Source: Clostridia bacterium
Lineage (GTDB): Bacteria; Bacillota; DSM-521; Neomoorellales; JACIYF01
DNA: 37,708 nucleotides
Reading direction: 5' to 3'
Assembly (NCBI GenBank): GCA_014360065.1
Contig: JACIYF010000015.1
Coordinates: 1-37,708, forward strand
The notes beneath the pieces were generated by a model that saw nothing but the letters and a program-made list of their open reading frames with translations, was not told the origin of the DNA and did no database searches. Below are positions 7,883 to 15,546 of the stretch, in pieces. Within the stretch, counting starts at the first letter, position 1. Each line of letters opens with the position of its first letter. Position numbers and translations under genes: made by a program.

Positions 7883-9904
7883 CTATCTGACCGTCGCTAT
7901 CAGTAGGACTACCAGCGTTACGATTATATATAGGCAATACAGCCGTACATTCCCTATCTGGAGGGCTTGCACCCGTTTGCCCAGATACACTGTACCCCGT
8001 ACCAGGGGCCTGTAGACGTAATGTTCCCACATCGCCTCCACGCGGGCGACGTAGACCACTGCTCCCTTGAAATATAACGCAATGATATAGCCTGGCCTCG
8101 CGAGGGTAGCCCTGAGCAAATAGGCCGGGCGGAAAAGCACGCGCAATGGTTGGGCAAAGGCAGAAGATGCGTACACCATCCGCGGCGAATACTTATATCC
8201 GCATGCCCACGGCTCAGAATCGATACGCCGCCCGGCCTGCATTCCAGCTTGCATGCCAACAATTAACAGGGGTAGCGTGACCAGCCCCACGAGGAGAAGG
8301 GCAATGAGCGGGGTGGAGAGCATGGCCCGGGCGCTACTTACCGGAAATACTAGCAGGCCGTCACTTACCCGGACCGGGGAGGTGCTTAGCAGCGCCGAGG
8401 CCACATTGCCAATATAAGGAGCAACAACCGGCGCACCCAGCCCGAGGGCAATGCAGCCAGCTGCCAGAATCGCCATCCCGGTAAGCATCGGCACCGGCAC
8501 TTCCCTGGCCTCCCGCGCGGGATCGCTGCGCAAAGGACCGGTAAAAGTGGCCCCGTAGGCTTTTACAAAACCCATCGCCGCCAAGGCGCCCGTTAGAGCC
8601 AGCAGGGTAGCAGAAAAAGGCGATAGCACCTTGATCGTGAGGATACTGCTGGTGCTCGCCATGAACAGCGATTGATAGATAAACCATTCACTAACAAAAC
8701 CGTTGAGGGGAGGAATAGCTGAGATGCCCAAGGCGCCGGTCAGAAAAGCCAACCCGGTCCACGGCATTCGCCTAGCCAATCCGCCCATCTCCTCCATGTT
8801 TTTCGTGTGGATGCGATAGATTACCGAACCAGCCCCGAGAAAAAGCAAGCCTTTGAAGACAGCATGGTTTATCAGGTGATAGAGCCCCGCCAGCATACCG
8901 AGCACTCCCAGAGCGGGCTGTCCACTGGCTGCGCCAATCATCCCAACACCGGCGCCCATCAGGATGATTCCCACGTTTTCGATACTGCAATAGGCTAGCA
9001 GCCGCTTGAGATCATTTTCACTTATAGCGTAAAGCACACCCAGAACCGCCGAGATGGCTCCGAAGGCCAGTACCATAAGACCCCACCACCAAACGGAAGC
9101 CCCAAGGAAATCGACACTAACCCTGATGAGGCCATAGATAGCGGTTTTAATCATCACACCCGACATGAGGGCGGAAACGTTGGAAGGAGCCACCGGGTGA
9201 GCCCGTGGCAGCCAGATATGGAGTGGCATAATGCCGGCCTTGACCCCGAACCCGAAGAAGGCCAGCAGGAAGATCAAATTCTTGGTCGCTGGTGAAAGGT
9301 TCGCGCTACGGAAGGAGGCAAAATCAAAGGTGCCTGTATAAAGAAAAAATAGGATAAACGAAAGCATAATCATTGCTGTCCCAGCATGGGCCATCAAGAA
9401 ATAGATAAATCCGGCATTGACAACCTCCTGGTTTTCCTGGTCAAAACTAACCAGGAAATAGGAAACCAGGGTCATCAGCTCCCAAAAAATGAGAAAATAG
9501 AAGGCATTGCCGCTGGTAACTACCAAAACCATGGACGCAATGAAAATGTTATTTAAAAAGCCCAGTACCCCAGCGCCCTTCCCGACATACTCCTCCTGAT
9601 AAGCAAGGGAGTAAATAGCTGTAGCGGCGGCCAGCAGCGAAATGACCAGCACCATAAAGGCAGAAAAGAGATCGACCTGGATAATAAAGCGCGCAAAGGG
9701 AATAAAGTCCGTCGCTTCCATCGTAAAGCCCGTTCCACGAGCGAAGACCTGAATGGCCGAAGCCATCCCGGCGCTTGCTGCCACAAAGGCGCTTATTCCT
9801 GAAGCATAGTTGGCAATTTTACCGGCTCTATTCAGCGCCAGGGAGGCAACTGCTCCGGCAGCATACAGGAGAATGGACAGCAGAAATAGCTGCTGAACGA
9901 GCAT
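7883..9904 (-). CDS. hyfB: Hydrogenase-4 membrane subunit HyfB/HycC (large antiporter-like)
   Basis: 673 residues, essentially the length of E. coli HyfB (672). It is the antiporter-like subunit with the long C-terminal extension. The core has GFGVKAGIMPLHIWLP and APSNVSALMSGVMIKTA with the two key lysines, NHAVFKGLLFLGAGS, and IPPLNGFVSEW. The C-terminal part carries WACGYKYSPRMVYASSAF followed by QPLRVLFRPAY, a motif found in HycC/HyfB but not in NuoL. The gap to cooF upstream is 176 bases, the only large gap in the operon. A GGAGG-type site lies just before the ATG. No separate promoter was recognised in the gap, so co-transcription with cooS-cooF is likely but not proven. Confidence 0.93.
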   Translation of the reverse strand: MLVQQLFLLSILLYAAGAVASLALNRAGKIANYASGISAFVAASAGMASAIQVFARGTGFTMEATDFIPFARFIIQVDLFSAFMVLVISLLAAATAIYSLAYQEEYVGKGAGVLGFLNNIFIASMVLVVTSGNAFYFLIFWELMTLVSYFLVSFDQENQEVVNAGFIYFLMAHAGTAMIMLSFILFFLYTGTFDFASFRSANLSPATKNLIFLLAFFGFGVKAGIMPLHIWLPRAHPVAPSNVSALMSGVMIKTAIYGLIRVSVDFLGASVWWWGLMVLAFGAISAVLGVLYAISENDLKRLLAYCSIENVGIILMGAGVGMIGAASGQPALGVLGMLAGLYHLINHAVFKGLLFLGAGSVIYRIHTKNMEEMGGLARRMPWTGLAFLTGALGISAIPPLNGFVSEWFIYQSLFMASTSSILTIKVLSPFSATLLALTGALAAMGFVKAYGATFTGPLRSDPAREAREVPVPMLTGMAILAAGCIALGLGAPVVAPYIGNVASALLSTSPVRVSDGLLVFPVSSARAMLSTPLIALLLVGLVTLPLLIVGMQAGMQAGRRIDSEPWACGYKYSPRMVYASSAFAQPLRVLFRPAYLLRATLARPGYIIALYFKGAVVYVARVEAMWEHYVYRPLVRGTVYLGKRVQALQIGNVRLYCLYIIVTLVVLLIATVR

Positions 9905-10041
9905 TTAGACTTACCTCCAGCTCCTCAAAATAGACACTACATTAGCAGCAGCACTTCTTTTGAGCTTGCTCAATTTTGAGCCACGAGGCGGGGGAGGGGC
10001 CTCCTTCACCCCGCCCCTGCCCTAAACCGCTATCTGGTAAT

Positions 10042-10148
10042 GAAGTGGCGGTTGCCAGGCGCCGCCCGGTTTCAAACCTTTACTGCGGTCCTGAATACCC
10101 TTTAACCCCGACGGAAGTGGCGGCTGCCAGGCGCCGCCCAGTTTCAAA
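10042..10148 (-). repeat. 72-bp-period duplication at the 3' end of cooF
   Basis: Two 35-base copies lie at 10042-10076 and 10114-10148 with only two mismatches. The upstream copy encodes the last part of CooF (FETGRRLAAATS). The other lies just past the cooF stop and, in the same frame, would read FETGRRLATATS. The period is 72 bases, a multiple of three. This looks like a tandem duplication of the cooF tail in which a stop codon now separates the two copies. Confidence 0.75.
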
Positions 10149-10589
10149 TTCCTCCACGGTCTGGAAGACCAGGGCCCCGGTGGGGCAGGCCCGGACGCAA
10201 GCCGGTACACCCTCCTCATCCACGCACTCCTGGTCGCACTTTATAGCCTTGCCCTCGCCCCGCCCCACCGCACCAAAGGGGCAGGCCATGGCACACATCC
10301 AGCAACCGATGCACTGGGTCAAGTTAACCACATTAACGCCATCTTCCCGGCTGTGCATCGCACCCGTCATACAGACAGCCACACAAGGGGCATCTTCACA
10401 TTGCCGGCAGACGGCCGGGGCTTTCACCTGACCTACCTGGTCCACGTAAATGCGCTTCTGCGGCTTTTCGCCCCCCAGGAGAGCCCCAAACAAGTCTCGG
10501 GCTGCGGTGTGGCTTATGGCGCAGGCCAGCTCACAGGAATGGCAGCCCATACACCGGTCATAACGGACGAAGATCTCCTTCCGTATCAT
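10080..10589 (-). CDS. cooF: CooF-type polyferredoxin, electron carrier between CODH and hydrogenase
   Basis: 169 residues with sixteen cysteines arranged for four [4Fe-4S] clusters: C13/16/19/23 with a partner group at C118/122/131/135, C61/64/69/73 and C93/96/99/103. This is the HycB/HyfA/CooF family of four-cluster ferredoxins. Here it occupies the place that HyfA or HycB takes in formate hydrogenlyase operons, next to the CO dehydrogenase instead of a formate dehydrogenase. The role inferred is to accept electrons from CooS cluster B/D and hand them to HyfH. The ATG overlaps the cooS stop by four bases (ATGA), a strong sign of coupled translation. The C-terminal 20 residues are duplicated just downstream of the stop. 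Confidence 0.93.
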   Translation of the reverse strand: MIRKEIFVRYDRCMGCHSCELACAISHTAARDLFGALLGGEKPQKRIYVDQVGQVKAPAVCRQCEDAPCVAVCMTGAMHSREDGVNVVNLTQCIGCWMCAMACPFGAVGRGEGKAIKCDQECVDEEGVPACVRACPTGALVFQTVEEFETGRRLAAATSVGVKGYSGPQ

Positions 10590-12514
10590 CGCCGCCCACC
10601 TCCCGGAACGCTGAGCCCCAGAGCAGCCCGGCGCTCATCGATGGCCGCCAGGAGCTTTTGGGCCGCGGAGTCGGGATCGAGGTCCACGATGAAGTAACCA
10701 CCCGTCAACTCCCGGACTTTGTCCGTCAGCACCTTGGTGACCAGGGGGCCCCCCAGGACCGGCAGCATGACCCCCACGTGGGTGGGCAGGCCCAGAGCCA
10801 CGGCATAGGTCCCGATGGAGACCGCCTTCTCCGAAACCGCTTCGGGCGCCGAGGCCACCACCGGGAGCTGATCCGTATCTACGCCCAGCCGGTCGGCTAC
10901 CGCCACGGCCACGGCCACCGCCCGCGAGTTGTCTACGCAGGAGCCCACGTGCAGCACCGCCGGCAGAGGCCCACCCAGGCCGTTGGCCTCGCCGATGGCT
11001 GTCAGGACCGCCTTCAAGCCCTCTCCGCACAGCTCGCCCACGTTGGCCGGATCCAGGAACCCGTGGCGCATGAGCGCACCCGCCCCGCAGCCGGTAGCCA
11101 GGACCAGCACGTTTTCTTTCAGGAGCCTGCGAGCAACTGCGGTAAAGTTCTGGTCCTGCGGGACCTTGACGTTGTTGCACCCGGCGAAGAGGCAGACACC
11201 CCGAATATTGCCGGAGGCGATCTGGTCGAGCAGGGGCTTCAAAGGATCCTCGGCGTTTAGCTTGGAGAGGGCTGCTACGATGGCCTCCACGGAGAAACCT
11301 GCGACCACCTTGGTCTTATATGGCGGTATGTCCACCGGCTTACCCCGGCGACGGGAGAAGGATTCGATGGCCAGGCGGATGATCTGTCTGGCGTTCTCCC
11401 CGGCTGTCTCCTCTGAAAACTCGATGTGGATGGCCCCGGGGATCTTGGTGATCTCCATGGTAGTGATCAGCTTAGTGCCCATGCATTCCGCCACCGTAGC
11501 CAGGGAGGGCATGATGCACTGGTAATCTATCACCACAGCATCCAGCGCACCGGTTACCAGGGCCATCTCCTGGCTCACCGAGTGGGTGCAGGCCGGAATG
11601 CCATGCCGCATCATCACCTCGTTGCCGGTGCAGCAGATGCCCACCACATTGATGCCGGAGGCGCCGGCCGCCTTGGCCTCGCCCTCCATCTCCTTGGCCA
11701 CTGCCACGATCACCTCAGAAAGGACCGGGTTGTGGCCGTGGACTGCCACGTTGACGGCGTCGGCCTTCAGCACACCCATATTGGCCTCGGTCACCACTGG
11801 CTGGGGAGTGCCGAAGAGGATATCGGCCAGGTCAGTGCCCATATAGCAGCCGGCCAGGTCCGCCACGCCGCAGCGCAACCCGCCCAGAAGCAGGTTCACG
11901 GGGTCCGCGTCCACGCCGTAGAGGGTGCGGTGCATGATATCGGATACCTCGTAGTCTATGCCCTTGGGGAGCAAACCTTTTTCCGCAAAGAGTTTGGCCC
12001 GCTTCTTAGTCACTGTGGTGGCTGCCCACATGACCGGCGTCTCTTTCTCGTGAAAGTCCGCCAGGGCCGCCTCCGCCAGGTCCAAGGCGATCTCGGCGAT
12101 ACTCTTCCCCTCGGTGGGGATGCCGAGGCGCCCAGCCACAGAGCGCAGCTTAGCTTTGTCCTTAATAGTATAGTCACGTGCCTTGCCCTTTGCCGCCAGC
12201 TTCAGGGTGTGGGCCAGGTGTCTGGCATGGCCGGAGTGGGCCGCCGACCCGGCCGCGATGGCCCGGTCGAGGCCCCGGGCTACCATCACATCCGCGGTGG
12301 CCCCGCAGATGCCGGTCTTGGGCTCGCCGCCGAAGGGATCAATGCGGCAGGGGCCCTGCAGGCAGTGCCGGCAGCAAAGCCCGGTTTCACCAAAGCCGCA
12401 CTGGGGAAGCATGGCCTGGTAGCGGTCCCAGACCGTCTCCACCTCCAGGCGCCTGGCCTTTTCCGCCATTTCGCAAACCGCCGGGTCCAGAGAAACGTTA
12501 CATGACTTGGCCAT
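10586..12514 (-). CDS. cooS: Ni-dependent carbon monoxide dehydrogenase catalytic subunit (CooS)
   Basis: 642 residues from the ATG at 12514, which has AGGAGG nine bases upstream. CooS interconverts CO + H2O and CO2 + 2 H+ + 2 electrons in the cytoplasm. With this start the key residues fall at the very numbers known from Carboxydothermus CODH-II: D-cluster C39 and C47; B-cluster C48, C51, C56 and C70; C-cluster ligands H261, C295, C333, C446, C476 and C526; and catalytic K563. No key residue is missing, so the enzyme should be competent if nickel is inserted. It is a monofunctional CODH, not the acetyl-CoA synthase-associated AcsA by context, since cooF and a hydrogenase follow. It is directly preceded by a decayed cooC. 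Confidence 0.97.
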   Translation of the reverse strand: MAKSCNVSLDPAVCEMAEKARRLEVETVWDRYQAMLPQCGFGETGLCCRHCLQGPCRIDPFGGEPKTGICGATADVMVARGLDRAIAAGSAAHSGHARHLAHTLKLAAKGKARDYTIKDKAKLRSVAGRLGIPTEGKSIAEIALDLAEAALADFHEKETPVMWAATTVTKKRAKLFAEKGLLPKGIDYEVSDIMHRTLYGVDADPVNLLLGGLRCGVADLAGCYMGTDLADILFGTPQPVVTEANMGVLKADAVNVAVHGHNPVLSEVIVAVAKEMEGEAKAAGASGINVVGICCTGNEVMMRHGIPACTHSVSQEMALVTGALDAVVIDYQCIMPSLATVAECMGTKLITTMEITKIPGAIHIEFSEETAGENARQIIRLAIESFSRRRGKPVDIPPYKTKVVAGFSVEAIVAALSKLNAEDPLKPLLDQIASGNIRGVCLFAGCNNVKVPQDQNFTAVARRLLKENVLVLATGCGAGALMRHGFLDPANVGELCGEGLKAVLTAIGEANGLGGPLPAVLHVGSCVDNSRAVAVAVAVADRLGVDTDQLPVVASAPEAVSEKAVSIGTYAVALGLPTHVGVMLPVLGGPLVTKVLTDKVRELTGGYFIVDLDPDSAAQKLLAAIDERRAALGLSVPGGGRR

Positions 12515-12519
12515 CAGCA

Positions 12520-12807
12520 TCAACCTCCTTGAAGAATATGCTTGAAGAATATGCGGCAACGCCGCAGGCTTTTAAACTTTGGCTCCGGCTGCCCAATCAC
12601 AGCTAGGCCTCCTGTCTGGTCTTCCAGTAGCCAGCGAAGGCTAGGTACCGGCCTTTCCTCGGAGAGCCCCAGGACCATTCCCGGGCTACTGTCAGCATCG
12701 GCATCAACGGCATATACCTGGTAACCTTGCTAGGCAAAATGCTTGATTAAACCGGCAGCGATGGTGGTTTTGCCGACGCCACCTTTCCCGGAAATGGCCA
12801 GCTTCAC
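12520..12807 (-). pseudogene. cooC: Decayed cooC (CODH nickel-insertion ATPase) remnant
   Basis: From the GTG at 12807 the frame reads a start typical of CooC, including the Walker A P-loop SGKGGVGKTT at residues 6-15. It is then interrupted by an in-frame TAG at 12730-12732 (codon 26). After the stop the same frame goes on with GYQVYAVDADADSSPGMVLG, which matches the CooC region that normally follows, up to a WLLEDQTGG segment. The similarity then fades and the frame ends in TGA at 12520-12522, inside the cooS ribosome-binding region. CooC is normally about 250 residues; only about 65 are recognisable here, so both a nonsense mutation and loss of the C-terminal two thirds are seen. An AAGGTG site precedes the GTG, so a 25-residue peptide could still be made. 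Confidence 0.8.
12528..12553. repeat. Tandem duplication of a 13-base unit before cooS
   Basis: The 13-base unit cttgaagaatatg (plus strand) occurs twice in a row at 12528-12540 and 12541-12553. It lies between the recognisable cooC remnant and the cooS Shine-Dalgarno site, and half of the Shine-Dalgarno neighbourhood is part of the unit. It may mark the scar of the deletion that removed most of cooC. Confidence 0.85.
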
Positions 12808-12912
12808 ATGAACACCTTCTCTGTTCAGCTAAAAGGTTAAAAGGTGTAAAATTAGGTTATAAATCAAGTTTTCAATAAACATGTAATAGCGAAACAGCTC
12901 TTTTTGGCTTAC

Positions 12913-12928
12913 AGCAAAAAGCGTGCCA
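12913..12928 (-). promoter_or_regulatory. Sigma-54 (-24/-12) promoter of the cooS-cooF-hyf operon
   Basis: On the minus strand the sequence TGGCACGCTTTTTGCT matches the sigma-54 consensus TGGCACG-N4-TTGCW at every fixed position, with GG and GC elements at the correct ten-base offset. Transcription would start near 12902, about 95 bases before the cooC remnant start and about 390 before cooS. The gene just upstream encodes a sigma-54 activator on the same strand, so a local control circuit is likely. Confidence 0.88.
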
Positions 12929-12960
12929 AAAGAAAAAGGCCGCCAGGGCTAGGCGGCTTA
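12925..12960 (-). terminator. Rho-independent terminator after the sigma-54 activator gene
   Basis: On the minus strand a GCCGCC / GGCGGC stem (12952-12957 with 12939-12944, seven-base loop) is followed by CTTTTTCTTTT. It would end the transcript of the activator gene that stops at 13007. Its T-run directly abuts and partly overlaps the -24 element of the sigma-54 promoter. Confidence 0.75.
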
Positions 12961-12970
12961 ACTATTTCAA

Positions 12971-13006
12971 TGTCAGTGTGGGTTTACACGTTAAGAAGAG
13001 TTGACA
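12971..13006. promoter_or_regulatory. Possible activator-binding site (nested inverted repeats)
   Basis: Between the activator stop codon and the sigma-54 promoter there are two inverted repeats: GTGT-N6-ACAC at 12976-12989, and an outer TGTCA (12971-12975) with TGACA (13002-13006). They lie 45-80 bases upstream of the -24 element, where an enhancer for the activator could be. The repeats are short, so this is only a candidate. Confidence 0.35.
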
Positions 13007-14833
13007 TTATTTTTTAAGCAGGCCATAGCTGACCATTTTAGCATAAAGGGCCTGGCGGGAGAGGCCTAGTGCTTTGGCGGTCCGTGTTTTTTCTCCTCCA
13101 AAAGCTTCCAAAGCCTGGATGATGGCTTCCTTTTCGGCTTCTATCCGTACCTTATAAAGTGGAGAAATCTCCCTCACTTTATTTTTTCCTGTACAACCTA
13201 TGGCGAGGTGATGGGGATGGATTTCCTGGTCCTCAGCCAAGATGGCCGCCCTCTCCAGGACATTTTCTAACTCTCGGACGTTGCCCGGCCAAGAATAGCC
13301 TAAAAGGCACTCCATAGCAGCCGGAGTAAGCCATAACTTTTTGCCATATTCTTTGCTTAGCCTTTGTAAAATGCTCTCTGCCAGGAGAGGTATGTCTTCC
13401 AGCCGCTCTTTAAGGGGTGGGAGCACCAGCTTAACCACATTTAAGCGGTAAAAAAGATCTTCCCGGAAACGCCCTTCCCGCACCATTTTTTCTAAGTCCT
13501 TATTGGTAGCTGCTATCACTCGCACATCTATTTTTCTAGTGCGGATGCTCCCCAGCCGTTCAATCTCTTTATCTTGCAATACCCTTAAAAGCTTGGCTTG
13601 CATATTAAGAGGCATATCCCCGATTTCATCTAAAAAAATGGTTCCTCCATCAGCCAGTTCAAACTTGCCAGGTTTGCCGCCCTTTTTAGCGCCAGTAAAG
13701 GCGCCTTCCTCGTAACCGAATAGTTCGGATTCTAGAAGTTCTGGGGGGATGGCTGCTAAGTCTACTTTTATTAAAGGCGCGTTACGGCGGGGGCTTTCTT
13801 CATGGATAGCCTGGGCCAAGACCCCTTTTCCGGTGCCGCTCTCGCCCTGGATGAGTATAGTGGCATTGCTCCAGGCCGCTTTTTGGGCCAGGCTTAAAAC
13901 GTTCCTAAAATAGCGATTTAAGGTCCGGATGTGGCGGAAATTGAAGAGGAACCCAGCAGGCTTTAAGTTCTCAGGGTTATGGCTAACTCTGGCTTCTTGT
14001 CTTTTAAGCTGTTCCAGGAGAAGGCGTACAAGCTCGCTTTCGTCGGAGAAAAACTGGCACAGCACACCCTCTATTTTAGCCGGGGTCCAAAAAGGCGTTC
14101 CTATGACGATGATAGTGTTCCCATTGGTTTTCTGGAATTCCCATACCTGGGGTTTGCCGGACTGGATTATTTCAGAGTATTTGGCTAAAGGGAATATCTC
14201 TTCTAGCAGGCGGCCTCGCGCCCTTTGACCTGTAATACCCAGTATTTGAGTACCGGCTTTATTTATCCCTACCACTCTCCCCTGGTTATCGACAATTACC
14301 AGGCCCAGGGGAATTGCGTGGAAGATGGCTTCCCAGATGCTTAAAGGGAGCTCTTCTGCCTCTGTTGCGGACCCAAGGGTAGCCTGGCGGTAGCTTCTGG
14401 TTGCTTGCACAGCCTGGAAGGTGAGATCTATGAGCAATCTGTTGGTTTCTTCGGGGAGGAAGAAGGAATAGGGCTCATCAAGACCAGAAACAGGGGATAT
14501 GGTGGCTTCCATCTGGCAATAATGTTCCCCTGTCCCCCAGCATTTGGTTTCTTCTACCTCTATTCTTTTTCTAAGGAGTTTGTTGAGGGCCCCAGCTAGC
14601 AGGCCCCCTTCCAAATAGCATAACGGCTGGCCCACAGGCGGGAAGTGAGAACAGGTGAAACATTCGTACCATTTGACGGTGATTTTGTCGCCTTTTACAC
14701 TTTGCAATTTAAGGTTTCCTACTCCCAGTGCGCTTATTTTATCCGGTATTTCTTCCAGGTCATCTACAGGAAGCTGCCTGCCAATAGAATAGCCTGCCTG
14801 GTAAACTGTCTTCTCCGGGGCACTGGTTAGCAT
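13007..14833 (-). CDS. Sigma-54-dependent transcriptional activator with V4R and PAS sensor domains
   Basis: About 608 residues from the ATG at 14833, which has a GGGGGAG site seven bases upstream; an ATG at 14857 would add eight residues. The N-terminal ~110 residues are a V4R-like domain with clustered cysteines (ECFTC, PLCYLEGG, TKCWGTGEHYC), a fold known for small-molecule sensing in XylR/DmpR relatives. A PAS domain (about residues 170-270) follows, then an AAA+ domain with Walker A GESGTGKG, the sigma-54 contact motif GAFTGA, Walker B GGTIFLDEIGD, and a Fis-type HTH at the extreme C-terminus (TRTAKALGLSRQALYAKM). There is no phosphoreceiver domain, so control is by ligand or redox state rather than a kinase. 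Its position next to a perfect sigma-54 promoter makes it the likely activator of the CODH-hydrogenase operon; the signal (CO, metal, redox) is unknown. Confidence 0.9.
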   Translation of the reverse strand: MLTSAPEKTVYQAGYSIGRQLPVDDLEEIPDKISALGVGNLKLQSVKGDKITVKWYECFTCSHFPPVGQPLCYLEGGLLAGALNKLLRKRIEVEETKCWGTGEHYCQMEATISPVSGLDEPYSFFLPEETNRLLIDLTFQAVQATRSYRQATLGSATEAEELPLSIWEAIFHAIPLGLVIVDNQGRVVGINKAGTQILGITGQRARGRLLEEIFPLAKYSEIIQSGKPQVWEFQKTNGNTIIVIGTPFWTPAKIEGVLCQFFSDESELVRLLLEQLKRQEARVSHNPENLKPAGFLFNFRHIRTLNRYFRNVLSLAQKAAWSNATILIQGESGTGKGVLAQAIHEESPRRNAPLIKVDLAAIPPELLESELFGYEEGAFTGAKKGGKPGKFELADGGTIFLDEIGDMPLNMQAKLLRVLQDKEIERLGSIRTRKIDVRVIAATNKDLEKMVREGRFREDLFYRLNVVKLVLPPLKERLEDIPLLAESILQRLSKEYGKKLWLTPAAMECLLGYSWPGNVRELENVLERAAILAEDQEIHPHHLAIGCTGKNKVREISPLYKVRIEAEKEAIIQALEAFGGEKTRTAKALGLSRQALYAKMVSYGLLKK

Positions 14834-14857
14834 ACCTTGTCTCCCCCCAGCGTTCAT

Positions 14858-15510
14858 TTGATGCTTCCACCCGATTCCATTCTAGGCTATAAGATATAAA
14901 AAGTAAAGAATGGTTCTGTCCGGAAACTCCCTGCCACTGGCCCGGAGGTATTTGCACACCGGCTTTTCTCCCCAAAAGTAGTCGAGTTCGGACGTACTTC
15001 CCACCCCTCACGCTGGATTCTAGGTAGTAGCGGCAGTTCGTGCAGTTGGCTCTGGCTGCCATAGGCACTACCTCCCCAGTCGTAGTAGTCGTATGGGCAG
15101 CAGCTTCGCTGTGATACAATTTTGATGCCGGCGGGCCCTGACAGGGTAGGTGGCCACGCCAGGGAAGGAGGATACGATAATGAAACTTGATCGCATCGCG
15201 GTGGACCCGAAATCTGCCTAGGCCACCCTTGATGAATCCGGAAAGGAAAGACGCGGCCTCCTCCTCGGGTCGCAGGCATGTGCTTCTCGCAGGTCCCGGC
15301 CTCGATCTGGGGACCGTACCGCCTGTGCTCCGCCCAGCGGCCCGAGACCGAAACCTCGCCGGCCCTCCATGACGCCGACGAAGCAGCGGGTGACCGTGAC
15401 CGGCTCTGCGCTTTTTCCTTCGGGAATGATGGAAAGGACACTCCAGCTGTCGGAGGGTGAGTTGATGCTCCCAAAAGCCCTTTTCAGCGAACACCTTACG
15501 TAAAAAGCAA
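14858..15510. other. Gene-poor region with no confident gene
   Basis: Open frames here are mutually overlapping and have atypical composition, so none is called. On the plus strand a good site (GGAAGGAGG) precedes an ATG near 15180 that reads MKLDRIAVDPKSA and then hits TAG. This start resembles the opening of DUF433-type antitoxin-like proteins, so it may be a dead remnant. Further on, a 44-codon frame from about 15369 ends at TAA just before the terminator hairpin (MTPTKQRVTVTGSALF at its start). It overlaps a preceding short frame by ATGA. I do not recognise it. Confidence 0.4.
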
Positions 15511-15532
15511 ACGCCGCAAATCCTTGCGGCGT
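15511..15532. terminator. Bidirectional terminator at the end of the tRNA operon
   Basis: A perfect nine-base stem ACGCCGCAA / TTGCGGCGT with a four-base loop. T-rich stretches follow on both strands (CTGGTTTTT on plus, TTGCTTTTT on minus), so it can end the minus-strand tRNA transcript and anything read from the left. Confidence 0.85.
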
Positions 15533-15546
15533 CTGGTTTTTCGCGG

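Noticed and set aside
223-9904. Respiratory complex I (Nuo) interpretation of the membrane operon
   Set aside because: The large subunit has both NiFe-binding CxxC pairs, and the HyfB/HyfD/HyfE/HycH set with a cleavable tail is specific for hydrogenase-4/formate hydrogenlyase-type complexes.
9937-10030. A terminator between cooF and hyfB
   Set aside because: Small pairings such as GGAGG-CC-CCTCC and GCTCAA-AA-TTGAGC are present on the minus strand, but no T-run follows a stable stem.
10658-12505. Long open frames on the plus strand opposite cooS (up to 359 codons)
   Set aside because: They are antisense shadows of the GC-rich, strongly constrained cooS gene, without ribosome-binding sites or sensible protein features.
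12730-12732. TAG in cooC as a recoded (pyrrolysine) codon
   Set aside because: The downstream two thirds of CooC are missing too, so readthrough would not restore a working protein; decay is simpler.
14760-15494. A 244-codon minus-strand frame with a CxxC segment
   Set aside because: It overlaps the activator gene start in another frame, has very biased Arg/Gly/Pro content and conflicts with two other equally long frames.
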